A DNA stretch of 32,445 nucleotides from DASXIW01 sp036497785 (GTDB lineage: Bacteria; Pseudomonadota; Alphaproteobacteria; Acetobacterales; Acetobacteraceae). The notes below the pieces were generated by a model, which ran no database searches, was not told the origin of the DNA, and was given only the letters and a program-made list of their open reading frames with translations. Positions 23,177-31,000 of this stretch are shown piece after piece (position 1 is the first letter of the stretch; every line of letters begins with the position of its first letter). Position numbers and translations under genes: made by a program. The stretch is taken from NCBI GenBank assembly GCA_036497785.1, contig DASXIW010000070.1:1-32445 (forward strand). Direction: 5' to 3'.

Positions 23177-24682
23177 GTGGCCGGGTCGTTGGTCGCGCGC
23201 CTCACGGGCTTGTCCGGGTGGCGTGGGCGGATGACGGCGTTGTTGTTCGGCATGCTGTCGGCTCTGGCACTTCCGCCGGTTTACGCTCTTCCCGTCTTGT
23301 TCCTCGCGATCCCGGGATTGCTGGTATTGGCCGGTGCGCAGCGGAGTTGGCGGGGCGCTGCCTGGACCGGCTTCTGGTTTGGGTTCGGGCTTCATCTGAT
23401 CGGGCTATATTGGATCACCGAGGCGATCCTGATCGAGGCGGCGCGGTTCTGGTGGCTGGTTCCGCTGGCGGTGCCCGGGCTCGCGGCGGTGCTCGCGGTG
23501 TTCATCGCCGTCCCCTGTGCCCTGGCGCGGTTGGTGCCCGCGGGATGGCCGCGCGTGCTGGTGTTCTCCGGGGCCTGGGTGCTGGCTGATTTGCTGCGGC
23601 AATTCGTCGCGACGGGCTTTCCGTGGAATCCGCTGGGCAGCGTGTGGGAACTGCCCGGAGCGCCCGGGGATGTTTTCATCCAGCCCGCGGCCTGGATTGG
23701 CGTGCATGGCCTGACGCTTCTGACGATGTTGCTGGCATCGACGCCGATCCTGGGCCGCAAGGCGATGGCCGCTGGGCTTGCGGTGCTGGTGATCTGGGCG
23801 GGCTTCGGTGCGTGGCGGCTGAGCACGACCGCATCGGCGCCGCCTGGGCTGACCGCCGTGCTGGTCCAGGAGGATTCGCCTGAGGGGCAGGTCCATGACG
23901 CTCAATCGGCCGAACAGGTGTTCACGCGCGAGTTGTCGCTGACGCAGCAGGGCGTGGCGCAGGCCCATGGCGGGCGGACCGTGGTGGTCTGGGCCGAAAC
24001 CGCCAGCCCCTATCTGTTGGAGGCCGACGCGAATGCCCGGGCGGCGATCGCCGATGTGGCGCGCGGCCCGGCTTTGATCGGCAGTTTCGTTTTCGACCAG
24101 CAACAACGCCCGCGTAACAGCCTGCTGGCGCTCGCGGGTGCCGGGCCGCCAGTTGGGCGTTATGACAAATGGCACCTGGTTCCGTTCGGGGAATATGCGC
24201 CGCATTGGATTCCCATTGCGATCCCCACATTGCCGGGCGGAGGAATGGCGCCGGGCACGGGACCCGAGACCTTGCATGTGCCCGGCTTGCCGCCGGTGGG
24301 GGCCTTGATCTGCTACGAGGCGATTTTCCCTGGGCAGATCGTGGATACGGCGGACCGGCCGGACTGGTTGGTCAACATCACCAACGACGCCTGGTTCGGC
24401 AATTCGACCGGCCCAAGGCAGCATCTGGCTGCGGTTCGCATGCGAGCGGTGGAAGAGGGGCTGCCGCTGATGCGTGCGGCCAATACCGGTATATCCGCGG
24501 GTTTTGATGCATTCGGGCGGGAACTCGGGCGTTTGGGAATGAACCGGGCAGGGGTGCTGGACATCGTGATCCCGGGGCATTTGTCGCCGACACCGTTTGC
24601 CCGTTTCGGTTTGTCGATACCCCTGGTTCTCGCGCTGCTGGTGGTTGTGGCGGGCATCGGCGCTAGCCGCAGCCGCGCGTAA
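23177..24682 (+). CDS. lnt: Apolipoprotein N-acyltransferase
   Basis: An integral membrane protein of about 501 residues. Several N-terminal membrane segments start at MTALLFGMLSALALPPVYA. The nitrilase-type periplasmic domain has catalytic Glu in VVWAETASP, Lys in RYDKWHLVPFGEY and Cys in ALICYEAIFP. A last membrane segment is near the C-terminus. Lnt adds the third acyl chain to lipoproteins, needed for the lipoproteins predicted here such as MltA. No in-frame ATG fits; GTG at 23177 has GGTGGGG 7 bases upstream and follows the dehydrogenase stop. GTG at 23165 or ATG at 23231 remain possible. Confidence 0.95.
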   Translation: MAGSLVARLTGLSGWRGRMTALLFGMLSALALPPVYALPVLFLAIPGLLVLAGAQRSWRGAAWTGFWFGFGLHLIGLYWITEAILIEAARFWWLVPLAVPGLAAVLAVFIAVPCALARLVPAGWPRVLVFSGAWVLADLLRQFVATGFPWNPLGSVWELPGAPGDVFIQPAAWIGVHGLTLLTMLLASTPILGRKAMAAGLAVLVIWAGFGAWRLSTTASAPPGLTAVLVQEDSPEGQVHDAQSAEQVFTRELSLTQQGVAQAHGGRTVVVWAETASPYLLEADANARAAIADVARGPALIGSFVFDQQQRPRNSLLALAGAGPPVGRYDKWHLVPFGEYAPHWIPIAIPTLPGGGMAPGTGPETLHVPGLPPVGALICYEAIFPGQIVDTADRPDWLVNITNDAWFGNSTGPRQHLAAVRMRAVEEGLPLMRAANTGISAGFDAFGRELGRLGMNRAGVLDIVIPGHLSPTPFARFGLSIPLVLALLVVVAGIGASRSRA

Positions 24683-24718
24683 GAATTCCTCTATTTTTGA
24701 GACTTGATCCTGAGTCAT

Positions 24719-24732
24719 GAGATCATGATCTC
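24719..24732. promoter_or_regulatory. 14-bp palindrome GAGATCATGATCTC
   Basis: A perfect palindrome in the spacer between lnt and the XRE gene, 16 bases upstream of a candidate -35 box. A related GAGACTTGATC lies at about 24699-24710. It is a plausible operator, possibly for the downstream XRE regulator itself. Confidence 0.45.
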
Positions 24733-24748
24733 GTTTTGTTGAAAGCTA

Positions 24749-24777
24749 TTGACGATTTCAGGTTGTGCCGTTAACTC
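24749..24777 (+). promoter_or_regulatory. Candidate promoter of the XRE regulator
   Basis: TTGACG (24749-24754) and TAACTC (24772-24777) are 17 bases apart, about 90 bases before the ATG at 24868. The -10 box is weak. Confidence 0.4.
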
Positions 24778-24867
24778 TCGGTTCAACTGCGCCGCAGGCG
24801 AGGCAGAATCGCTTTGCGCGATTTCTCAATCAGGTCTGTGAAGCAGCATCGACAGGAGCCGGGGGCC

Positions 24868-25386
24868 ATGTCCGCAGACAATGGCGGCGGTGAAACGCCC
24901 GCCGTGATCGCCATGATGGATAAGTTCGTGGACAAGCAAGACAAGGAGTCGCGCGCGAGCCCGATTGACGTCCATGTCGGATCGCGCATCCGCCTGCGCC
25001 GGACCTTGATGGGCATGTCGCAGGAGCGGCTGGGTGAGGCGTTGGGACTGACGTTCCAGCAGGTTCAGAAATATGAGCGTGGGGTCAATCGGGTCGGCGC
25101 GTCCCGGCTGTTCGACTTGTCACGCGTGCTCGACGTGCCGATCAGCTTTTTTTTCGACGATATGCCGGAACCCCTGGCCCATAATCATGGCACGCAGACC
25201 ACGAGCCTCGCCGGGCGGCGTACCATGGGGTTCGCCGATGCGCAGGACGCGTTCGCGGATGACGCTTTCAGCCGGCGCGAGACGTTGGAGCTGGTGCGGG
25301 CCTATTACCGCATTACCGATGCCGCGGTGCGCAAACGGGTGTTCGACCTGATCAAGTCCTTGACCCCGGACACTCCCGAGCCCTGA
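24868..25386 (+). CDS. XRE-family helix-turn-helix regulator
   Basis: A 172-residue protein. The Cro/C1-type helix-turn-helix spans about VGSRIRLRRTLMGMSQERLGEALGLTFQQVQKYERGVNRV, followed by ASRLFDLSRVLDVPISFFFDD. The C-terminal part (RRETLELVRAYYRITDAAVRKRVFDLIKSL) is a helical dimer or sensor region. This architecture is common in alphaproteobacteria and often lies beside lnt and metK. I chose the ATG at 24868 because AGGAG sits 9 bases before it; a longer reading from 24814 adds 18 residues. Targets are unknown. The spacer upstream has a palindrome that may be its operator. metK, expected downstream in related genomes, is absent. Confidence 0.9.
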   Translation: MSADNGGGETPAVIAMMDKFVDKQDKESRASPIDVHVGSRIRLRRTLMGMSQERLGEALGLTFQQVQKYERGVNRVGASRLFDLSRVLDVPISFFFDDMPEPLAHNHGTQTTSLAGRRTMGFADAQDAFADDAFSRRETLELVRAYYRITDAAVRKRVFDLIKSLTPDTPEP

Positions 25387-25400
25387 GGCGCCGCGGCCTG

Positions 25401-25460
25401 CTCATACCAACGGCCTTTAGTGTTGACCTGTCAGCCCAGGTCAACGGCCGTCGGTATGAG
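25401..25460. repeat. Nested palindromic element downstream of the XRE gene
   Basis: Outer arms CTCATACCAACGGCC (25401-25415) and GGCCGTCGGTATGAG (25446-25460) match at 14 of 15 positions. Inside, TTGACCTG (25423-25430) and CAGGTCAA (25437-25444) pair perfectly around TCAGCC. TTTAGTG bulges on the left. The + strand continues TCTTTG, so it may also terminate the XRE transcript. The size and nesting suggest a dispersed palindromic repeat. Confidence 0.6.
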
Positions 25461-25494
25461 TCTTTGCCTGGCGCGCGGCCCCCTCCGTTGGCAA

Positions 25495-25517
25495 TTCCAC
25501 CGGTTGCACCGGCGGAA
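25495..25517. repeat. Imperfect inverted repeat
   Basis: TTCCACCGGT and ACCGGCGGAA pair with one mismatch around TGC. It is the second of three hairpins in the spacer. It is small and could be chance in GC-rich DNA. Confidence 0.3.
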
Positions 25518-25554
25518 CCTTCGCCAGCTCCGGCCCAAAATCCCCGCGCGCAAG

Positions 25555-25601
25555 ACCACCCGCCTGAAATGATGGAAGAGTCATCATTTCAGGCGGGTGG
25601 T
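25555..25601. repeat. Perfect 20-bp inverted repeat next to the dioxygenase stop
   Basis: ACCACCCGCCTGAAATGATG (25555-25574) pairs perfectly with 25582-25601 around GAAGAGT. It ends 2 bases before the dioxygenase stop codon on the - strand. It has no T-tract on either strand. It may terminate or stabilise the mscS-dioxygenase message, or be a mobile palindrome. Confidence 0.65.
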
Positions 25602-25602
25602 A

Positions 25603-26334
25603 TCAGTCCTCGCTTTCCACGATCCTGAAGGTTACGACCAGCACGTCACGGTGGGCGGGGGCTGTGGGGTCGAGCGGCTGGACCGCCGTCACGCCGTGAT
25701 AGACGCGGCGATCGTTCACCAGCGCGGCGTCGAGCGGATGCGTCAGGGTGAAGCTGCCGAGTTCGGCCTTGTCCAGGCCATGGATGGTGGTCGTGCCGCT
25801 GGCGATGTTCGTGCGGTCGACCATGAGAACCAGCACATAATCGACACCGTCCCGGTGCAGACCTTCTGGCGTTGGTTGGCCGGCTTCGCCCGGACGGGCC
25901 TCGATGCGGAACTGATGGATTTCGATATGCCAGGCACAGCCCGGCGCCAGGTTGTCGAACAATGCCCGGCAGGCGGACAGAATGGTGTGCAGGGTGGCTG
26001 TGCTGGCAACGGCTTCGGGCACCGGATCGAACCAGCGGGCGATGCCACCGTTGAGGCGGTTGTATTCGGTGGTCTGGTAATGCGGCTGATCGGCTTCCCG
26101 GGTGATGTCGGGATGGTTCGGCGCCGCGGAGAACACGGCGTGGCGGCGGCGCCGATAGCGGCCGCCATCGGCCATGTAGGTATCGAGCGCCATGCCGTTC
26201 CAGCTGGCCGCGAAGACATTCCAATCCGTGAGATCGCCATGTTCCTCAAGCCAAAGGCGCGTTTCGGCGGCGTGGAGGAAGACGAAGCCGGCATCGCTCA
26301 GCGCGAGATCGGGAGCCGTGTGATCGGGGTTCAC
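25603..26334 (-). CDS. 2-oxoglutarate/Fe(II) dioxygenase, PF10014-like
   Basis: A 243-residue protein. The iron triad is probably His160 and Asp162 in GLHRDGVDYV and His213 in VYHGVTAV. An arginine near the C-terminus (Arg229 or Arg237) could bind 2-oxoglutarate. YRRRRHAVFSA, YNRLNGGIARWFDP and ASGTTTIHGLDK resemble the 2OG-Fe dioxygenase family that includes free L-isoleucine 4-hydroxylase. Its likely role is hydroxylation of a small molecule such as a free amino acid; the substrate is unknown. The ATG overlaps the mscS stop (ATGA on the - strand, 26331-26334), so the two genes are coupled. A perfect hairpin follows. Confidence 0.82.
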   Translation of the reverse strand: MNPDHTAPDLALSDAGFVFLHAAETRLWLEEHGDLTDWNVFAASWNGMALDTYMADGGRYRRRRHAVFSAAPNHPDITREADQPHYQTTEYNRLNGGIARWFDPVPEAVASTATLHTILSACRALFDNLAPGCAWHIEIHQFRIEARPGEAGQPTPEGLHRDGVDYVLVLMVDRTNIASGTTTIHGLDKAELGSFTLTHPLDAALVNDRRVYHGVTAVQPLDPTAPAHRDVLVVTFRIVESED

Positions 26335-28685
26335 GTGGTTTCTTCCGTGATCTGGATGAAGGCGGGAGCGGTCTTGCCAAGCGCGCGATAGCTGGTCAGC
26401 TGGCTTTCGATGGCCAGTTCGTCGAAACGATATTTGATGCGGCGGTTCAACTCTCGCCCGACGGCCCAGCGCTGGCTGGGCGTTGTCTTGATGCGGGCGC
26501 GCAGTACCCAGCCGGAGGCGGTGAATTTCTCCACGCCCATCATGTCCAGGTCGTCGCGAATGGCGCTAGCCCAGCGCGCTTCCGTCCGCATGGTCTTGGC
26601 GATGTCGTGGAGCACGTCCGAGACGCGGTCCGGCTCCTCGTTCAGTCCGACCACCACATCCAGCACGGCGTAGCCGAAGTCCCGCGTCATGTTGGTGACG
26701 GTGGTGACGGCACTGAAGGGCACGATATGGACGGAGCCGTCCAAGGCGCGCAGGCGGATGGTGCGGATGGAAAGGTTTTCCACCGTTCCGCTCAGGCCAC
26801 CCAGGCTGACCGCGTCGCCGACCTGCATCGTGTTCTCCAGCAGCAGGAACAGGCCGGTGATGATGTCCTGCACCAGTTTCTGCGAACCGAAGCCGATGGC
26901 GATGCCGAGCACGCCGGCACCTGCCAGCAGCGGGGCGATGTTCACGCCGATCTGGCTGAGGATCATCAGGCCGGCAACCAGGGAAATGGTGACCAGCAAG
27001 GCGGTTCGCAACATGGGCAGCAACGTGCGAAGCCGGGCTGAGCGGGCCAGTTGCGCCTCGCGCGCAAGCTTCGAGAGATGACGGTGAATGGCGGCGTTGG
27101 CCGCCTCCCAAACCAGCAGCGCGAGCAGGACGGTCAGGCCGATGGTGGCGAGCGCGCTGGCCAGTTGGCCGCCCAATGCGCCTTCGGTGAACCAGGCGAT
27201 GGAATCCAGCCCCCATGCCTGGAGCAGCGCGATCAGCGTGAGGGTTGTGATGAGGCAATGGATGCCGGCGCGCGCGATGGGATGATAGGTGCCGACGCGG
27301 GCCTGCAACCCCGGATGGCGTTCCGCGAGATCCGGCGGCAAGCGGGTGAGGCGGTCCAGCATGGCCAGCGAGGCGATGACGAGGAGGCGCGCGCAAATCA
27401 AAATGGCGCTGGTCGCGACGAACAGACGCAGCAGGCGGGAGTATCCGTCCGTAATATCCAATGCGGAGACGGCCCAGAGCGCCATCAGGTAGAAGATGGC
27501 GATGAAGTGCCACACCGCGGCGAGGCGGTTGCGCAGCAGCGCGACCGGTCCGCCGATGCCAGGGCGGCCACGGATCCAACGGGCCACCTGCGCGCGATTT
27601 TGCAGTACGATCACGGCGGCAAAGACATGCACCACCAATGCGACCAGATTGAGCAGCGCGTCGTGTGCAAGGCGATACAGCCCGAATAGCAGGCCGATTT
27701 CGGCCAGGGCGTAGCCGAAGACGGCGACGGAGGCGATGCGGCGCACCCAATGAAGCGCATAAAGAGCGGTCGAGTCGGGAACGAGGAGCAATTTTGGTCC
27801 ACCGGGGCCGAGCGCGGTGCGGCTGACACTGCTGGCCACGCGGCAGACGGCGTAGGCGTGCAGCATACCCAGTATGACAAGGCGGCTGACGGGGTCGTTA
27901 CCCAAGCCGGCGCCGAGCATGGCGTAAGCCACCCCCAGCAAGGCCACCACCGGCAGCAATTCGAACACGAGTCGCATCATCACGAATGGCACGCGGCGCA
28001 GCAGCGGGAGAAGGGAGAACTTGCGGCGGGGTTTGGTGCCGCGTTCCTCGGCACCGGAACCTATTTCATCCTCGGCGCAGGGCTCGGCCGCGGGTTCGCC
28101 ATGGTGGACGGCAGCGGGGGATGCGGCACGTTCCAGTGCGCCAAGGGGACGGCGCAGCACGCGCATCGCCGCCCATTGCGCGGCGATGCCGCCGAGCATG
28201 ACGACGGCAAGCTTCCAGGCGACATCCATGATCTGGCTCTGCGACCAGGGGTCGGTAGCGAGATAGACCAGGAATCGCCAGAGCAGCGGAAAATTGGTGA
28301 CGGTGCGGGCCGTGGTGACCACCTCGCCCGACATGGTGGAGAGGCGATGCGAGGCGTCGACCAGGATCTGGGCGCCGAGGCTGTCTGGTGCCAGCGGGAT
28401 TGCCAGCGGGTTCGCCGGGGGTGGCGCTGGGGCGGCAGCGGTGGGCGATGGCGGCGTGGCGGAGGCTGTCGGCGGCGGAGGGGCGGGCGCCGCTTTCGCA
28501 AGGGCTTCCAGAACCGAAATGACCTGGGCGCGCCTGGCCGGATCCTTGAGCACGTCCAGCGCCTGACGGGCCTGGGAGGCGGATAGTTCCGCCGCCGATG
28601 GCGCGGCCGGTTGCGGCGCGGCAGCGCGCGCAGGGGCTATGGCTGACAGGAGGACGAGTAGGATTGGCAGTACGTACCGCATCAT
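26331..28685 (-). CDS. Large MscS-family mechanosensitive channel
   Basis: A 784-residue membrane protein. The signal peptide (VLPILLVLLSAIAPARA) is followed by an Ala/Pro-rich periplasmic stretch. Many membrane segments come next, including FVMMRLVFELLPVVALLGVAYAML and WHFIAIFYLMALWAVSAL. The MscS core near the C-terminus has the pore helix region APLLAGAGVLGIAIGFGSQKLVQDIITG. It continues with LLLENTMQVGDAVSLGG and RTIRLRALDGSVHIVPFSAV (beta domain). It is of the long MscK/YbdG-like type, which opens under membrane tension to release solutes. It overlaps the downstream dioxygenase by 4 bases. It is divergent from the HIG1-type gene. Confidence 0.92.
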   Translation of the reverse strand: MMRYVLPILLVLLSAIAPARAAAPQPAAPSAAELSASQARQALDVLKDPARRAQVISVLEALAKAAPAPPPPTASATPPSPTAAAPAPPPANPLAIPLAPDSLGAQILVDASHRLSTMSGEVVTTARTVTNFPLLWRFLVYLATDPWSQSQIMDVAWKLAVVMLGGIAAQWAAMRVLRRPLGALERAASPAAVHHGEPAAEPCAEDEIGSGAEERGTKPRRKFSLLPLLRRVPFVMMRLVFELLPVVALLGVAYAMLGAGLGNDPVSRLVILGMLHAYAVCRVASSVSRTALGPGGPKLLLVPDSTALYALHWVRRIASVAVFGYALAEIGLLFGLYRLAHDALLNLVALVVHVFAAVIVLQNRAQVARWIRGRPGIGGPVALLRNRLAAVWHFIAIFYLMALWAVSALDITDGYSRLLRLFVATSAILICARLLVIASLAMLDRLTRLPPDLAERHPGLQARVGTYHPIARAGIHCLITTLTLIALLQAWGLDSIAWFTEGALGGQLASALATIGLTVLLALLVWEAANAAIHRHLSKLAREAQLARSARLRTLLPMLRTALLVTISLVAGLMILSQIGVNIAPLLAGAGVLGIAIGFGSQKLVQDIITGLFLLLENTMQVGDAVSLGGLSGTVENLSIRTIRLRALDGSVHIVPFSAVTTVTNMTRDFGYAVLDVVVGLNEEPDRVSDVLHDIAKTMRTEARWASAIRDDLDMMGVEKFTASGWVLRARIKTTPSQRWAVGRELNRRIKYRFDELAIESQLTSYRALGKTAPAFIQITEETT

Positions 28686-28814
28686 CGTGCCACCCGGATC
28701 ATGCGAGCACCATCGCTGTCAACGATGCGGTCTGAATTCGCCGAGGCACGGACGCGTGACAGGAATGCAAAAACGGCCCCATTCTGTTTCAAAAGGGGAG
28801 GCAACAAACCAAAC

Positions 28815-29009
28815 ATGATCACCTTTCTTGAGATTCTTGTGGTCCTTGCGATGGTTGGCGTGTTCGGTGTGCTGGTGGCGGGCATGGTAGGGATGGTGCG
28901 CGGCAACAATGATCCGGCACGGTCGAACCGGCTGATGCGCTGGCGTATCATCTTGCAGGGGGCGGCGCTGCTGTTATTCGCGCTGCTCATGACCTTACTG
29001 CGTCCCTAG
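28815..29009 (+). CDS. Twin-transmembrane HIG1-domain protein
   Basis: A 64-residue protein with two membrane segments: ITFLEILVVLAMVGVFGVLVAGMVGM and IILQGAALLLFALLMTLL. The loop between them, RGNNDPARSNRLMRWRI, matches the bacterial HIG1-type pattern (SNRLMR...LQG). Mitochondrial relatives associate with cytochrome c oxidase; a respiratory role here is inferred only. AAGGGGAGG is 14 bases before the ATG at 28815. In many alphaproteobacteria this gene precedes a cob(I)alamin adenosyltransferase gene and etfBA; the adenosyltransferase is missing here. Confidence 0.85.
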   Translation: MITFLEILVVLAMVGVFGVLVAGMVGMVRGNNDPARSNRLMRWRIILQGAALLLFALLMTLLRP

Positions 29010-29138
29010 CTTGCGTTGATGGGCGATGCAGATGGCCGGCTGAGTATCGATATTCCAATTCCTTAGCTCCGCAGTGCGCGCGAAAAACGGACCCCCTTCG
29101 CAGCCCCAGGGATAGCTGACTCGAAAGACGGCACTGGT

Positions 29139-29167
29139 TTGACAGCAGGATCGCGGCACAACTAAGG
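29139..29167 (+). promoter_or_regulatory. Candidate promoter of etfBA-hbd
   Basis: TTGACA (29139-29144) is a perfect -35 box. With 17 bases of spacing the -10 would be CTAAGG (29162-29167), a poor match. Alphaproteobacterial -10 boxes are often degenerate, so this is possible but unproven. Confidence 0.35.
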
Positions 29168-29188
29168 TCCGGCCCGATCTGTTGCGGG

Positions 29189-29207
29189 CGCGAACAGCCT
29201 GTTCGCG
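29189..29207. promoter_or_regulatory. Operator-like dyad upstream of etfB
   Basis: CGCGAACA and TGTTCGCG form perfect 8-bp arms around GCC, 22 bases after the candidate -10 box and 105 bases before the etfB ATG. The location suits a repressor of fatty acid or hydroxybutyrate oxidation. No regulator gene is adjacent. Confidence 0.45.
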
Positions 29208-29312
29208 GGTCGGTTGCGACGGAAGCGGGCAGCGTGGTTTCGCGTGGCTTGCCCGGTTGTCCGATTGCGGCGATCTTTGGCTCGGCAAAACCAGGAAGCG
29301 GCGCAGTACTCC

Positions 29313-30062
29313 ATGAAAATCCTCGTCCCTGTGAAACGGGTGGTCGATTACAACGTGAAGGTCCGGGTGAAGGCGGACGGCACCGGGGTAGAGACATCCG
29401 GCGTCAAGATGTCCATGAATCCGTTCGACGAGATCGCCGTGGAAGAGGCGGTGCGGCTGAAGGAGAAGGGCGTGGCGACCGAGATCGTGGCGGTTTCCAT
29501 GGGCGTTCCGGCGTGCGCGGAGACCATCCGCACCGCGCTGGCGATGGGTGCCGACCGGGGCATTCTGGTGGAGACGGATGCCGATCTGCAGCCGCTTGCG
29601 GTGGCCAAATTGCTGCGTGCGATCGTGGCGAAGGAGTCGCCGCAACTGGTGGTGATGGGCAAGCAGGCGATCGACGACGACATGAACGCAACCGGCCAGA
29701 TGACCGCGGCGCTGCTCGGCTGGCCGCAGGGCACGTTCGCCAGCAAGGTGGCCATCGAGGGCGACCGCGCCGTGATCACGCGCGAGGTGGATGGCGGGCT
29801 TGAGACGGTTTCGCTGTCGCTGCCGGCGGTGGTGACGACGGATCTGCGGTTGAACGAGCCGCGCTATGCGTCGCTGCCGAATATCATGAAGGCGCGCAAG
29901 AAGCCGATCGAGACGATCAAGCCGGCCGATCTGGGCGTGGACCCGACGCCGCGTCTGACCGTGGTGAAGGTGGCGGAGCCGCCGAAGCGGCAGGCCGGGG
30001 CGAAAGTGGGCTCGGTTGCCGAACTGGTGCACAAGCTGAAGACCGAAGCGAAGGTAATCTGA
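29313..30062 (+). CDS. etfB: Electron transfer flavoprotein, beta subunit
   Basis: A 249-residue protein starting MKILVPVKRVVDYNVKVRV. It has KMSMNPFDEIAVEEAVRLKE, VSMGVPACAETIRTALAMGAD and LVVMGKQAIDDDMNATGQM, followed by VSLSLPAVVTTDLRLNEPRYASLPNIMKARKKP, the EtfB signature region. With EtfA it accepts electrons from acyl-CoA dehydrogenases and passes them to ETF-ubiquinone oxidoreductase; the beta subunit holds AMP. AGGAAG lies 14 bases upstream of the ATG. etfA begins 2 bases after its stop. Confidence 0.97.
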   Translation: MKILVPVKRVVDYNVKVRVKADGTGVETSGVKMSMNPFDEIAVEEAVRLKEKGVATEIVAVSMGVPACAETIRTALAMGADRGILVETDADLQPLAVAKLLRAIVAKESPQLVVMGKQAIDDDMNATGQMTAALLGWPQGTFASKVAIEGDRAVITREVDGGLETVSLSLPAVVTTDLRLNEPRYASLPNIMKARKKPIETIKPADLGVDPTPRLTVVKVAEPPKRQAGAKVGSVAELVHKLKTEAKVI

Positions 30063-30064
30063 CC

Positions 30065-31000
30065 ATGACCGTGCTCGTGTTGCTCGATTTCGATGCCGCC
30101 GGCATCAAGCAGCCATCGCGCTCGGCCATTGCGGCGGCGGTGGCGCTGGGCGAGGTGCATGCCCTGGTGGTCGGCCATGGGGTGAGGGCCGCGGCCGAAG
30201 CGGCGGCGAAGCTGCCGGGCGTGGCGAAGGTGATTCTGGCCGACGCGCCGACCTATGAGCATGCCCTGGCCGAGCCGCTGGCGGCCCTGCTGGTGGCGCT
30301 GGCGCCCGCCTATTCGCATGTGCTGGCGGCCTCCACCGCCGTGGGCAAGAACGTGATGCCGCGCGTGGCGGCGCTGCTGGATGTGCAGCCGATCAGCGAC
30401 ATCGCCGCCGTGGCGGATGCCGATACGTTCGTGCGCCCGATCTATGCCGGCAATGCGATGGCGACGGTGAAGAGCGCCGATGCGATCAAGGTGATGACCG
30501 TGCGGGCCGCAAGCTTCGATCCGGTGGCCGCCGAGGGTGGCAGTGCGGCGATCGAAGCCGCGCCGGCGGTGGCTGCCGGCGATTCGTCGCGCTTCGTCTC
30601 CGCCGAATTGTCCAAGAGCGAGCGGCCGGAGCTGACGGCCGCACGGGTGGTGATTTCCGGCGGGCGTGGCATGCAGAGCGGCGAGAACTTCAAGCTGCTG
30701 GAGCCGATCGCGGACAAGCTTGGCGCCGCCGTGGGGGCGAGCCGGGCGGCAGTGGATGCTGGGTTTGTGCCGAACGACTATCAGGTGGGCCAGACCGGCA
30801 AGATCGTGGCGCCGGAGCTGTACCTCGCCATCGGCATTTCCGGCGCCATCCAGCATCTGGCCGGCATGAAGGACAGCAAGGTGATTGTGGCGATCAACAA
30901 GGACGAGGAGGCGCCAATCTTCCAGGTGGCTGATTACGGCCTGGTGGCCGATTTGTTCGTCGCCTTGCCCGAACTGGCCGCGGAACTGGAGCGCGGCTGA
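30065..31000 (+). CDS. etfA: Electron transfer flavoprotein, alpha subunit
   Basis: A 311-residue protein starting MTVLVLLDFDAAGIKQPS. The C-terminal FAD domain carries VVISGGRGMQSGENFKLLEP, GASRAAVDAGFVPNDYQVGQTG, APELYLAIGISGAIQHLAGM and VAINKDEEAPIFQVADYGLV. It binds the redox-active FAD of the EtfAB heterodimer. It lies 2 bases after etfB, and its TGA overlaps the hbd ATG (TGATG), so all three are coupled. Confidence 0.97.
   Translation: MTVLVLLDFDAAGIKQPSRSAIAAAVALGEVHALVVGHGVRAAAEAAAKLPGVAKVILADAPTYEHALAEPLAALLVALAPAYSHVLAASTAVGKNVMPRVAALLDVQPISDIAAVADADTFVRPIYAGNAMATVKSADAIKVMTVRAASFDPVAAEGGSAAIEAAPAVAAGDSSRFVSAELSKSERPELTAARVVISGGRGMQSGENFKLLEPIADKLGAAVGASRAAVDAGFVPNDYQVGQTGKIVAPELYLAIGISGAIQHLAGMKDSKVIVAINKDEEAPIFQVADYGLVADLFVALPELAAELERG

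Larger units (their letters stand above)
29010..29312. other. Gene-free spacer before etfB
   Basis: About 300 bases without a convincing gene. It lies where a cobalamin adenosyltransferase gene is often found, but none of that family's motifs appears in any frame. It holds a candidate promoter and a dyad described separately. The sequence is slightly less GC-rich than the genes around it. Confidence 0.5.

Noticed and set aside
23405..24718. A 437-codon - strand open frame
   Set aside because: It is the antisense of lnt with no family pattern.
25387..25602. Hairpin cluster as a CRISPR array
   Set aside because: The three inverted repeats differ in sequence and size; there are no regularly spaced direct repeats and no cas gene. 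No CRISPR array was seen anywhere in the window.
29189..29207. The GAAC...GTTC dyad as an SOS box
   Set aside because: Alphaproteobacterial LexA sites are direct repeats GTTC-N7-GTTC, and this is an inverted repeat with 5-base spacing before a metabolic operon.
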